A program made the position numbers and the translations under genes. A DNA stretch of 64,000 nt from assembly GCF_029267015.1 (NCBI RefSeq), contig NZ_JARIEA010000060.1, forward strand, positions 1-64,000. The letters run 5' to 3'. This DNA comes from Sporosarcina ureae (GTDB lineage Bacteria > Bacillota > Bacilli > Bacillales_A > Planococcaceae). Positions 45,580 to 53,867 of the stretch are shown here, in pieces. A model generated the notes under the pieces. It ran no database searches and was not told where the DNA came from. It was given only the letters and a program-made list of their open reading frames with translations. The stretch's first letter is position 1. Each line of letters starts with the position of its first letter.

Positions 45580-45628
45580 AAAAACTGTAGATAGACTCCA
45601 AGACCTTGGGGTTTAACTACAGTTTTTT
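45580..45628 (-). terminator. Terminator of the TRAP operon
   Basis: AAAAACTGTAG and CTACAGTTTTT (45580-45590 with 45617-45627) immediately after the dctM stop. Confidence 0.82.
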
Positions 45629-45633
45629 ATCCT

Positions 45634-46911
45634 TTAATTCTTATATAAACTAGGGATCCATAACGCAGCATCTTCCCAATACGTAAGGATGAGCAACACG
45701 ATAATTGCCATGGCCAAGAAGGGCATAATGGCTTTGATGAGATCTTCAAATTTCACCTTAGCAATAGACGATACAATAAATAATCCCGTACCTACTGGCG
45801 GTGTTAGAAGACCAATCGTTAAGTTAATACATACAATAACACCAAAATGTACAGGGTCAATCTGATATGTAGCAAGCAATGGAAGCATAACAGGAATTAG
45901 AATAATTAACGCTGCAATTCCATCCAATACAGTACCAATTAATAGTAAGAAGATATTAACTAACAGTAAGAAGATCAATGGATTATCAGACAAAGAAAGC
46001 ATCGAATCAGCTACTAATTGAGGTATTTGCTCATATGCAATAATAAAACCAAATAAATTTGCCATGACAATCAAGAATGAAATGGTTGCTGTGTTCACAA
46101 CTGTATTCACTAGTATTTCAGGCATATCTTTCATTTTCAACTCCCGATATGCTAAACCAATTACAAATGCAATTACACAAGCAATAGCCGCAGACTCGGT
46201 TGGCGTAAACACCCCGCCAAGTATTCCGAAGATAATAGTAAAAGGTATCAACATTGCAGGTAGTACACGAAAAAATGATTTTATAATCATTTTGAATGTT
46301 GCTTTTTCACTCTTAGGAAACTGTTGTTTTTGATTCATAATTCCAATAACAATAATAAATCCAATACCCAACATAATACCTGGTATTACTCCTGCCATAA
46401 ATAGATCCGCAATGGATGCGCCTGTTAACGTTCCGTAAATGATAAATAGCATACTAGGCGGAATGACAGGTGCTACAATGGAAGACGCTAATGTAATAGC
46501 TGCAGAGAAATCACGGCGATACCCTTCCTTTTCCATCTCGGGAACCATTACTTTACTCATCATCGCGGCCTGTGCATTAGCGGAACCTAATATAGAAGCT
46601 AGGAACATATTCGCAATAACCGTAACATATGCCAATCCGCCACGATAATGACCGATTAACACTCTCGCAAACGATACGAGCCGTGTCGTAATTCCCCCAC
46701 CGTTCATTAACTCTCCTGCTAACATAAACAATGGAATTGCCAAAAGACCAAAGTTATCAATTCCCGAGAACATTTTCTGGGGTGCCGAACTCATTAGTGT
46801 TGTTAAGTCCCCGAGAAGCAAATAACAAATAGATGTAATGGCAAGTACCAAAGAAATTGGAATACCAATTACTAAGAATAACAAAAACAACCCTATAACA
46901 ATGAAAATCAT
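45634..46911 (-). CDS. TRAP transporter large permease (DctM)
   Basis: Encodes 425 residues and about 12 helices of the DctM/YiaN family: GLLAIPLFMLAGELMN, LASILGSANAQAAMMSKVMVPEM, IVAPVIPPSMLFIIYG, and the C-terminal GLLTPPVGTGLFIV. It is the sodium-coupled translocation subunit. The start overlaps the dctQ stop (ATGA). The TRAP system probably takes up an aromatic or carboxylate substrate for the surrounding pathway, such as anthranilate, which is inference from context. Confidence 0.92.
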   Translation of the reverse strand: MIFIVIGLFLLFLVIGIPISLVLAITSICYLLLGDLTTLMSSAPQKMFSGIDNFGLLAIPLFMLAGELMNGGGITTRLVSFARVLIGHYRGGLAYVTVIANMFLASILGSANAQAAMMSKVMVPEMEKEGYRRDFSAAITLASSIVAPVIPPSMLFIIYGTLTGASIADLFMAGVIPGIMLGIGFIIVIGIMNQKQQFPKSEKATFKMIIKSFFRVLPAMLIPFTIIFGILGGVFTPTESAAIACVIAFVIGLAYRELKMKDMPEILVNTVVNTATISFLIVMANLFGFIIAYEQIPQLVADSMLSLSDNPLIFLLLVNIFLLLIGTVLDGIAALIILIPVMLPLLATYQIDPVHFGVIVCINLTIGLLTPPVGTGLFIVSSIAKVKFEDLIKAIMPFLAMAIIVLLILTYWEDAALWIPSLYKN

Positions 46912-47393
46912 AGCGTTTGTCCCCCTTGCTCTCTTATCTTAAGCAAGTTTACAAGATGGGTTAGTAAATGAATAAATGCGAAACTTAAACCTACTGGAAC
47001 AGACGCATATGGAATCCACATTGGAATCCGCATAGTAGAGGATGTTAAATTTACAACAGATAAAAGCCAAGGATAGCTCAAGTATAGTAAAATTCCAATA
47101 AACACTAAAATAATTATATGAGAGACTATTTCGAAATAGCGTTTCCCTTTGTCTGAAAAACGATCTACTAAAAAGGTAACAGAAGCTTGGGACTTATACT
47201 TAAGTCCCAAACTTCCACCGAGAAATGTAATCCATGCCATTATAAAAATACTCGCTTCGCTAGCCCAAAATATTGGTGCACCTAAAAAATATCGAAAGAC
47301 TACAGCGACTGCGATAATAATTGTCATTGCAGCAATCAAAATCATTGCCATGAACTTTTCTAAAGTTTCTATCCAGCTGCTTAACTTATTCAT
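46908..47393 (-). CDS. TRAP transporter small permease (DctQ)
   Basis: Encodes 161 residues with four helices; FWASEASIFIMAWITFLGGSLGLKYKSQASV is typical of DctQ. It forms the membrane complex with DctM. AGGAGG precedes the ATG at 10 nt. Confidence 0.9.
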   Translation of the reverse strand: MNKLSSWIETLEKFMAMILIAAMTIIIAVAVVFRYFLGAPIFWASEASIFIMAWITFLGGSLGLKYKSQASVTFLVDRFSDKGKRYFEIVSHIIILVFIGILLYLSYPWLLSVVNLTSSTMRIPMWIPYASVPVGLSFAFIHLLTHLVNLLKIREQGGQTL

Positions 47394-47407
47394 ATTGCAT
47401 ATTCCTC

Positions 47408-48445
47408 CTATTTACGGAACGTTTCAATGAACTCTTTAATCAATGGATCTTTTGCTTTATACTGCTCATCATATTTCTCTTTGTAAGGATCAAACAAAGA
47501 TTCGTCCATTTCATATAATTCCATGCCTCTGTCTTTCAATGTATTCATGTACTCTTCTTCTAGAGAAGCACGTTTCATTGTTCCATATTCAGAAGCTGCA
47601 GCCATTGCTTCCTCTACAATCTTTTGATCTTCTTCTGGCATTGCATCAAATTTTTCACCGCTTGCAATCATTACTGATGGCCATACCATATGGTTCGTCA
47701 AAGCCGCGAAACCTGTTACTTCATTAAAATTAGATGTTACCGCAGCGTCCAAATCCATTTCCATTCCATCAATGACACCTGTTTGTGCTGCTTGATAAAC
47801 ATCTGGTAAAGAAATGGATTCAGGGTTAGCGCCTAGTAAACGATACCAATCTTGTAATGCAGGGCTTGGCGTTACACGTAAAGTCAATCCTTTAATTTCT
47901 GCAGGAGTTTCAACTTTCTCTCTGAACATCATCGTACGGTTTCCGGAGAAGAAATAGTTCTTCGCACGTAACCCTTGATCATCTAGCGTAGCAAGAATTT
48001 TCTTTGCTACATCTGTATCTTTTGCTTCGAATGCAGATTCATATGAATCAAATAGATATGGGGCAAACCAAGCACTAAAAGCGTCTGACCTTGAAGTTAG
48101 AAACGCAGTTGTAATAAATCCAAAATCTAATGAGCCTGTCTCAAGCTGTTGAACCATATCAGGCTCTCCTCCAAGCTGTCCGCCCGGATATAATTCCATT
48201 TTCATTCGACCATCTGAACGCTCTTCAAGTTCTTCAGCAAATTTCGTTGCCGTTTCATTCCAAATATGATCAGGTGGAGCAATATGAGCTAGTTTGAAGT
48301 TATATGTTTGACCTGCATCTCCAGAACTTCCTGCCTTGTCAGTATCTTTCGCTTTTGCCTCATCGCTATCATCCCCACACGCACTCAGAAATAGTGCAGC
48401 TACAATTGTCATGATAAATAAATATAACCCACGTTTTTTTGTCAT
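47408..48445 (-). CDS. TRAP transporter solute-binding lipoprotein (DctP)
   Basis: Encodes 345 residues from the ATG at 48445 (AGGGGAG upstream). A lipoprotein signal ends at LSAC. The binding domain shows LAHIAPPDHIWNETATKFAEEL, YPGGQLGGEPDMVQQLETGSLDFG and, in the ligand pocket, LRVTPSPALQDWYRLLGANP with the Arg that binds a substrate carboxylate. The ligand is an organic acid; which one cannot be read directly. Confidence 0.92.
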   Translation of the reverse strand: MTKKRGLYLFIMTIVAALFLSACGDDSDEAKAKDTDKAGSSGDAGQTYNFKLAHIAPPDHIWNETATKFAEELEERSDGRMKMELYPGGQLGGEPDMVQQLETGSLDFGFITTAFLTSRSDAFSAWFAPYLFDSYESAFEAKDTDVAKKILATLDDQGLRAKNYFFSGNRTMMFREKVETPAEIKGLTLRVTPSPALQDWYRLLGANPESISLPDVYQAAQTGVIDGMEMDLDAAVTSNFNEVTGFAALTNHMVWPSVMIASGEKFDAMPEEDQKIVEEAMAAASEYGTMKRASLEEEYMNTLKDRGMELYEMDESLFDPYKEKYDEQYKAKDPLIKEFIETFRK

Positions 48446-48588
48446 GAATAGTCTCCCCTTTTCTTTTCTTGAATTCAATTCTAAATATTCGGTAAATTAA
48501 CTTTAAAACTGCACTGTAATTCTCTAGTAGATGGGAAATATAATATATTGAGTACTCATCACCCCTTTAAAAGACTATAAATTGTATA

Positions 48589-49335
48589 TCACACTTCGAT
48601 ATAACCCAATTCTTTTGATATAGAATCCGCTGTTTTAATTACACTTTGGATAATTCTCTTCTGATTGTCTCCTTGCATATAAGTTGCCGGTCCCACTAAG
48701 TTTACTGCTGCAATTGTTTTACCTGAATACGACAAAATTGGTGCGGCAATTGCATAAGTACTGGTCGAGTTTTCATTATTACTAATAGAATATCCGATGT
48801 CGCGAACTCTTTTTAAATCTTCTTTTAACTTATCAATATCTGTAATCGTATTAGGCGCTTGTAACGATAGCCCCCGTTCGATTGTTTCTTTAAGATAGGC
48901 ATTGTTATAAGCTAACAATACTTTCCCGGTACTCGTAGCATAAGCAGGCTTTCGTGATCCGATGTGTGTGTGAATTGGAGAGGCTTCCTGAGAGGATACT
49001 TTAAGAACAAAGACCACTTCACCTTTGTCAAACATGGCGATATGGGCAGTTCCTACAAATCTACTTATTAAGTCTTTTACAAGTGGTATGGCTCTGTCAT
49101 AAATATCTTGCTGAAACATGACATTATTATTCCATTCTAGTAATTTCCAGCCCAAACGATAACGTCTATTTGAATCTCTCATCAATACACCTTCATTACA
49201 CAATGTACTAACCAAATGATGTGCCGTACTTGGACTGATCCCAAGTTTACCGGCTATTTCTGCATTGCCTAATATCGGTTCCTCATTAGAAAAACAACTA
49301 ATAATAGAACATGCCTTTTTAACAGACTCGATCAC
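48589..49335 (-). CDS. IclR-family transcriptional regulator
   Basis: Encodes 248 residues from a GTG with GGGAGGAG 8 nt upstream. An N-terminal winged helix (NAEIAGKLGISPSTAHHLVSTL, about residues 23-45) and a C-terminal effector domain (YAIAAPILSYSGKTIAAVNLVGPATY). No terminator separates it from the TRAP genes 143 bases downstream, so it may head an iclR-dctPQM unit. IclR regulators of aromatic pathways often activate on binding their effector; it is the best candidate for the protein binding operators A, B and C. Confidence 0.9.
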   Translation of the reverse strand: MIESVKKACSIISCFSNEEPILGNAEIAGKLGISPSTAHHLVSTLCNEGVLMRDSNRRYRLGWKLLEWNNNVMFQQDIYDRAIPLVKDLISRFVGTAHIAMFDKGEVVFVLKVSSQEASPIHTHIGSRKPAYATSTGKVLLAYNNAYLKETIERGLSLQAPNTITDIDKLKEDLKRVRDIGYSISNNENSTSTYAIAAPILSYSGKTIAAVNLVGPATYMQGDNQKRIIQSVIKTADSISKELGYIEV

Positions 49336-49384
49336 TTGAATTTCTCCTCCCTAGCTTAATGTAGGTACACTTACTGTTCTTCAC

Positions 49385-49400
49385 TTGTAACCGCTTTCAA
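49385..49400 (-). promoter_or_regulatory. cre site (CcpA) in the iclR leader
   Basis: Minus strand TTGAAAGCGGTTACAA matches WTGNNARCGNWWWCAW at every position. It lies about 50 bases before the iclR start and 130 bases after the promoter, so a roadblock mode is likely. Confidence 0.7.
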
Positions 49401-49484
49401 GATATAGCGGAAAAGTTCTCGGAATTTTCTACCGAAAACGTTCTTCTGCACTTTTATGTTATGAACGATATAAACTTATCTGAA

Positions 49485-49515
49485 GGTTACTCGTATATCA
49501 GGTTACTCGTATATC
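49485..49515. repeat. Tandem 15-bp direct repeat in the iclR leader
   Basis: GGTTACTCGTATATC occurs twice (49485-49499, 49501-49515) separated by one base. It lies just downstream of the iclR promoter. Confidence 0.85.
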
Positions 49516-49532
49516 GTTTAGTAGTAATTTAA

Positions 49533-49561
49533 ATTATACGAATGCTAGAATGACATAACAA
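49533..49561 (-). promoter_or_regulatory. Promoter of the iclR gene
   Basis: Minus strand: TTGTTA (49561-49556), 17 nt, TATAAT (49538-49533). Confidence 0.65.
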
Positions 49562-49569
49562 GCTTTAAA

Positions 49570-49584
49570 TTTCACATTATGAAA
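49570..49584. promoter_or_regulatory. Operator C: TTTCA-N5-TGAAA palindrome
   Basis: TTTCACATTATGAAA, centre 39 bases upstream of the iclR -10 box, the same geometry as operators A and B. Confidence 0.7.
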
Positions 49585-49681
49585 CTTACACCAACAATTC
49601 AACTAATTTTCAGATTTTTTACATACGACTTTCATACATTAATGAATGAATAAAACAATCATAAAATTCGATATCACAAAA

Positions 49682-49715
49682 ATATAACTCGATGTGGAAG
49701 AGAATCGAGTTATAT
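49682..49715 (-). terminator. Terminator of the kynU-permease operon
   Basis: A 12-bp perfect stem (49682-49693 with 49704-49715, 10-nt loop), then TTTTT on the minus strand, 20 bases after the permease stop. Confidence 0.85.
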
Positions 49716-49735
49716 CTAAAGTTGCTTGTTTTTGT

Positions 49736-51160
49736 TTATTCAAGCTTTTCATCATTCTCGTACTGAGTGATTATACGCTTACCAATTGTGCGTTTCCAAA
49801 TGAAATAACAAATCGTAATGAAGAGCAGCCATGGGAATCCTAAAAGAAGTGTAGCTCTAAAATCTGGAGAGAACCAGGTTGATAGTACGACACTTGCTAA
49901 TAATAATGCCCCAAATATAGTGAGGTATGGGTAACCAATCATTCGAACGGGTAATTTTCTTCCACTCGTTTCATTCCACTTCTTTCGGAAGAATAAATGC
50001 GTGATAAATATCATAAACCATGCAAACATCGCGCCAAAGCTAGATAATGAAATCATCATTGTGAATGCAGTATCAGGCTTTACAATGGTAAAGACTGTTG
50101 CGAATACAATGCCGATCACAGATGCAAATAAAGCGATAGAGGGCACTGATTTTTTGTTTAATCTTCCTAGGATTTTTGGTGCATAACCACCTCTTGATAA
50201 TGAAAACATCATACGGGTCGAAATATATAATTGACTATTCATAGCTGATAAAGCAGCAATCAATACGACGAAGTTCATAATTGCAGCTGCCCCTGGTATA
50301 TCGACAATCTGCATTACCTTAACAAATGGGCTTATATCAGCACCTGCCATAGTCCAAGGTACAATCATCAACATTAGTGATAATGTTATCAAGTAAAATA
50401 CTATTAAACGAACAACTGCTGAACGCAATGCAATTGGAACGGCTTTCTCAGGATCCTTCGCTTCCCCTGCGCTGACTGCAATCATTTCAATACTTAAATA
50501 ACTAAATAATGATATGAAAACGGCAATCCACATTCCATAAAAACCATTTGGGAAAAATCCACCATTTTCAGTATAGTTCTGAATTCCAATAGAGGAAGTA
50601 GCGTCGGCTCCCACAATAACATATGTTGCCAGTATAATGAATCCAGTAATTGCCACTACCTTTATTAAAGAGAACCAATATTCCACAGCACCAAATACCT
50701 TAACAGCTGTCATATTTACATACATTAATAATGCTGCAAATAAGACAATCCAAACGATAGCAGGTACTGTTGGAAACCAATACTTCATATAGATCGCTAC
50801 TGCCGTGACTTCTGTTCCAATCGCACATACTAAACTGAACCAATAGGAATAACGTACAGAAAAGCCAGCCCATGGATTGATATACTTTTCAGCATAAGCA
50901 CCGAATGAACCAGTTACAGGATGAGCCACTGTCATCTCAGAAAGACAACCCATCAGTAATAATGCTATCAAAGCACCAATCGCGTAACTCACGATTACAC
51001 TTGGACCTGCAAGACCGATTGCCAAACCACTTCCAAGAAATAATCCTGTACCAATAGCTCCTCCAATCGCGATCATCGTCAGTTGCCTTGTTGTCAGACT
51101 TTGGCTAAGACCTTTCTCTCTTTCAATTATGTCTTGAAAACTTGTATCCTTCTTCCCCAT
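49736..51160 (-). CDS. Amino acid permease (APC superfamily, AAT family), likely kynurenine/aromatic
   Basis: Encodes 474 residues and 12 helices. The first helix has the AAT signature MIAIGGAIGTGLFLGSG and the GSFGAYAEKYINPWAGFSVRYSYW segment follows helix 3. The frame reaches back into kynU, but the ATG at 51160 has AAGGGGGTGGGG upstream. It follows kynureninase by 19 bases, so kynurenine, or tryptophan-like amino acids, is the likely cargo; this is inference from linkage. Confidence 0.86.
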   Translation of the reverse strand: MGKKDTSFQDIIEREKGLSQSLTTRQLTMIAIGGAIGTGLFLGSGLAIGLAGPSVIVSYAIGALIALLLMGCLSEMTVAHPVTGSFGAYAEKYINPWAGFSVRYSYWFSLVCAIGTEVTAVAIYMKYWFPTVPAIVWIVLFAALLMYVNMTAVKVFGAVEYWFSLIKVVAITGFIILATYVIVGADATSSIGIQNYTENGGFFPNGFYGMWIAVFISLFSYLSIEMIAVSAGEAKDPEKAVPIALRSAVVRLIVFYLITLSLMLMIVPWTMAGADISPFVKVMQIVDIPGAAAIMNFVVLIAALSAMNSQLYISTRMMFSLSRGGYAPKILGRLNKKSVPSIALFASVIGIVFATVFTIVKPDTAFTMMISLSSFGAMFAWFMIFITHLFFRKKWNETSGRKLPVRMIGYPYLTIFGALLLASVVLSTWFSPDFRATLLLGFPWLLFITICYFIWKRTIGKRIITQYENDEKLE

Positions 51161-51179
51161 TACCCCACCCCCTTGAATT

Positions 51180-52463
51180 TTATGACACCACGTTGCGCTC
51201 TTTCCCATACTGTTCATATTGCTTTTCAATGACAATACGTTTTAAAATTTGCACTGTAGTGAAGACTTCCTCATAAGATGTGTAAAAAGCAATAGGTGCT
51301 AGTCGTATAATATTTGGTGGGCGGTTATCAGGTATAATATTTTCGGCAACCAATGCCTTGCATATCCGCACGGCCTCATCATGCTCTAGACAAACATGTC
51401 CACCTCGACGTTCATCCTCCATTGGATTACCAATGGAATAACCTAATCCGTCTAACTCTTGTTCGATTAACTGAAGCATGAAGCGAGTGATGTGAAGTGA
51501 TTTCTGGCGTACCCTTTCAATTTCCGCTTCAGCAAAGAGCTCTAATGATGCAATGATAGGTGCTAAACTCAGTACATGTGATGTCCCAACTTGGAAAGCT
51601 CCTGCTGACTCCTCAACATCCAAGGTGTGACTCATATCAAACTGCTTATCCTTTTTAGAGCTATACCAGCCCGCAAGACCTGGTGTAATACCGAAGTGCT
51701 TTTTATTAACATAAAGTCCCGCAACAGATCCAGGTCCACCATTTAAATACTTATAATTACACCAAACAGCAAAATCTACTTCCCATTCGCTAAATCGATG
51801 GGGTACTGCACCAATAGAATGACACGCATCAAAACCAATAGGAATTCCGCGTTTATGTGCTTCTTTAGTCAAACGTTCAATATCCAATAGCTGTCCGCTT
51901 CGGTATAGTACTGTAGGCAAGAAAATTAAAGCGATATCATCGGTCATGGCAGCAATAATGTCATCTTCTTCTATCATGCGTCCATCACGACTTTTCACTT
52001 GAATCAAATGTTCATCGGGATCGTACCCTTGTAGTTTAATTTGGCTTTGAAGCGCATAAATATCTGAGGGGAATGTCAGTTCATCAGCTAATATTTTCGT
52101 CTTTTTACCATTCGGTTTATAAAAAGTAGAAACTACCTGATGGATATTACTAGTTGTTGATCCGCAAATTGATACTTCTTCACTTTCAGCTCCAATAAGC
52201 GGTGCACACATAGCACTTAATTTCTCCGGTAAGTAAAACCAAGGGTATTTTCCGTTTGTCCAACCTTGAATCGCTAATTGCTTCCAAGAATCCATAAGTT
52301 CATCTACTTTCACTTCAGCTTGTTTTGACATAAGCCCTAGTGAATTACCGTCCATATAAATTTTCCCTGGCTGAAGAAAAAACTCATTACGGTACGGTTG
52401 AAACTCATCCTTTGAATCGTATTCCTTCGCTTCTTTAATTGTAATTAACTTTTCCACATTCAT
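51180..52463 (-). CDS. kynU: Kynureninase
   Basis: Encodes 427 residues, the normal length. The PLP lysine lies in [12 protein letters not shown] (Lys238), the phosphate and ring contacts in [12 protein letters not shown], and [11 protein letters not shown] is the family's N-terminal signature. It cleaves kynurenine to anthranilate plus alanine (or 3-hydroxykynurenine to 3-hydroxyanthranilate). No tryptophan dioxygenase, formamidase or kynurenine monooxygenase gene lies here, so the locus seems to start from kynurenine and go through anthranilate. GGAGG precedes the ATG. Confidence 0.94.
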   Translation of the reverse strand: MNVEKLITIKEAKEYDSKDEFQPYRNEFFLQPGKIYMDGNSLGLMSKQAEVKVDELMDSWKQLAIQGWTNGKYPWFYLPEKLSAMCAPLIGAESEEVSICGSTTSNIHQVVSTFYKPNGKKTKILADELTFPSDIYALQSQIKLQGYDPDEHLIQVKSRDGRMIEEDDIIAAMTDDIALIFLPTVLYRSGQLLDIERLTKEAHKRGIPIGFDACHSIGAVPHRFSEWEVDFAVWCNYKYLNGGPGSVAGLYVNKKHFGITPGLAGWYSSKKDKQFDMSHTLDVEESAGAFQVGTSHVLSLAPIIASLELFAEAEIERVRQKSLHITRFMLQLIEQELDGLGYSIGNPMEDERRGGHVCLEHDEAVRICKALVAENIIPDNRPPNIIRLAPIAFYTSYEEVFTTVQILKRIVIEKQYEQYGKERNVVS

Positions 52464-52497
52464 TATGTAAGCGCCTCCAATAAACTGAATTTACTCA

Positions 52498-52526
52498 ATA
52501 ATAATAGCAAGTTGACATGGTGTCAA
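52498..52526 (-). promoter_or_regulatory. kynU: kynU promoter overlapped by a TTGACA-N3-TGTCAA palindrome
   Basis: Minus strand: TTGACA (52526-52521), 17 nt, TATTAT (52503-52498), a consensus -35. TTGACATGGTGTCAA (52512-52526) is a perfect 6-bp-arm palindrome whose right half is that -35, so a repressor bound there would block RNA polymerase. The divergent TetR regulator is the obvious candidate. Confidence 0.72.
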
Positions 52527-52571
52527 TATCTTTTTATGCAAGTTTCAGCAGGTGAAATCCTTGATGCTTCA

Positions 52572-52600
52572 TTGTCTGAACAAAAAATATACGCTACAAT
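52572..52600 (+). promoter_or_regulatory. Promoter of the divergent TetR gene
   Basis: TTGTCT (52572-52577), 17 nt, TACAAT (52595-52600), 32 bases before the tetR start. Confidence 0.65.
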
Positions 52601-52632
52601 AAGTACGATTGAATTGGAAAGGAGGCAATACG

Positions 52633-53250
52633 ATGAAAAAGGAAGAGATAACGGACGGGAGAAATTTGAGATCTATTGCGACTAAAAAACGTTTACTTGA
52701 GGCATCTAAAGAGCTCTTCTATGAGAATGGTTTTGAAAAAACAACTATTACACAAATTATTAAGAAGGCGAAGACAGGCTATGGTACAGCATATGTTTAC
52801 TTTAAAGGAAAAGATGATATATTAATCATGCTCATTGAGGATGTAATGCAGGAGTTTTTGGATATGGCAAGTACTCCATTTGCACCTTCATCAAAGAAAG
52901 AAGCCGAAGTCTTGATTCATAAGCAAGTGTTGTTATTTTTGAATATGGCAAATAACAACCACAAAATTATGAAAGTATTCTCCGAAGCTATCGGCTTGTC
53001 TTCAGCAGTGAACGCGAAATGGGATGAAATACGCGAAACAAATATTCATTATATTACAAAGGATATTACATATTCACAATCCTGCGGACTAGCGCGCTCG
53101 GATCTGCAAGCAAACCTTGTTGCTCGTTTTTGGTTCTTCGCAAATGAGAATTTTCAATGGGAAGTAGTACATAAAACTAATACTGCTTCAATTGAAGAAA
53201 TCGCAAATACTTTAACTGCAATGTATGTAGATGGTTTATACAACATGTAA
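52633..53250 (+). CDS. TetR-family regulator, probable controller of kynU-permease
   Basis: Encodes 205 residues; ATG at 52633 with AAAGGAGG 7 nt upstream. The helix-turn-helix is FYENGFEKTTITQIIKKAKTGYGTAYVYFKGKDDIL (about residues 27-62), followed by an all-helical ligand domain. It diverges from kynU across 169 bases containing a palindrome on the kynU -35. A kynurenine- or anthranilate-responsive repressor is likely. Confidence 0.85.
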   Translation: MKKEEITDGRNLRSIATKKRLLEASKELFYENGFEKTTITQIIKKAKTGYGTAYVYFKGKDDILIMLIEDVMQEFLDMASTPFAPSSKKEAEVLIHKQVLLFLNMANNNHKIMKVFSEAIGLSSAVNAKWDEIRETNIHYITKDITYSQSCGLARSDLQANLVARFWFFANENFQWEVVHKTNTASIEEIANTLTAMYVDGLYNM

Positions 53251-53285
53251 AAAAGCAAACTTCCGTCTGGGCAAGTTCGCTTTTT
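53249..53285. terminator. Terminator between convergent tetR and tautomerase genes
   Basis: Stem with one mismatch, 53249-53262 against 53273-53285, with A-rich and T-rich ends. Confidence 0.8.
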
Positions 53286-53308
53286 GTATAACTTTTATAA
53301 TCTATTAT

Positions 53309-53512
53309 TTATGATTGACGTTTTTGCTTAATCTCTTTCATTGTCAACCCGCCTGCTCCCCAATTCGTATCTTGAATTTCTGTCAAGATGACTCGTACTT
53401 GTTCAGGACGAACCTCTAGATTCTTGACTGATGCTTCCGTGATATCCTCTATTAACCCTTTAATTTGTTCTTTGCTTCTTCCCTCTAACACTTGAACTTG
53501 AATGATTGGCAT
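53309..53512 (-). CDS. 4-oxalocrotonate tautomerase
   Basis: Encodes 67 residues, the 4-OT size. After removal of Met the N-terminus is Pro1 (PIIQVQVLEGRSKEQ), with Arg11 and Arg39 at the catalytic positions; position 50, Phe in classical 4-OT, is Trp (DTNWGAGG). It interconverts 2-hydroxymuconate and 4-oxalocrotonate, so it can feed the decarboxylase at 38615. The frame extends 11 codons upstream, but only the Met-Pro start gives a working enzyme; AGAGGTG lies before it. Confidence 0.9.
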   Translation of the reverse strand: MPIIQVQVLEGRSKEQIKGLIEDITEASVKNLEVRPEQVRVILTEIQDTNWGAGGLTMKEIKQKRQS

Positions 53513-53694
53513 ACCACACCTCTGTTTCATAGCTTTTAACTTCATGCTATATTACTACTACTTCTTTTACAACAACATGTCACTCTTGAGGATATTTTGT
53601 TTAAATAGAATCATGTACCAAGCATGAACTAAACATAGTCAAAGTATATGGATTCAAAGTGAACAATTGCATTCTAGAAATTAAAACCTAGATC

Positions 53695-53867
53695 TTTCTT
53701 CATCGTACATTAGAAGCAACAATTCCTAATCGATCACGTTCAATTGCACCCAACTTGTACATATGTTGACGGAAACAAGACATGACAAACGCGTGCATAT
53801 TGGCTTGTGTTACGTAATAAACAAACCATGGAATGGAAGGGAGATAATCATGGATGGCAATGATTAC
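53695..53867. repeat. Right direct repeat (3' end of the NAD(P)H-binding gene)
   Basis: This part of the intact gene is repeated in direct orientation at 33309-33459, about 20.4 kb away, with three substitutions and one 22-base deletion in the left copy. Together they bracket the catabolic island. Confidence 0.9.
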
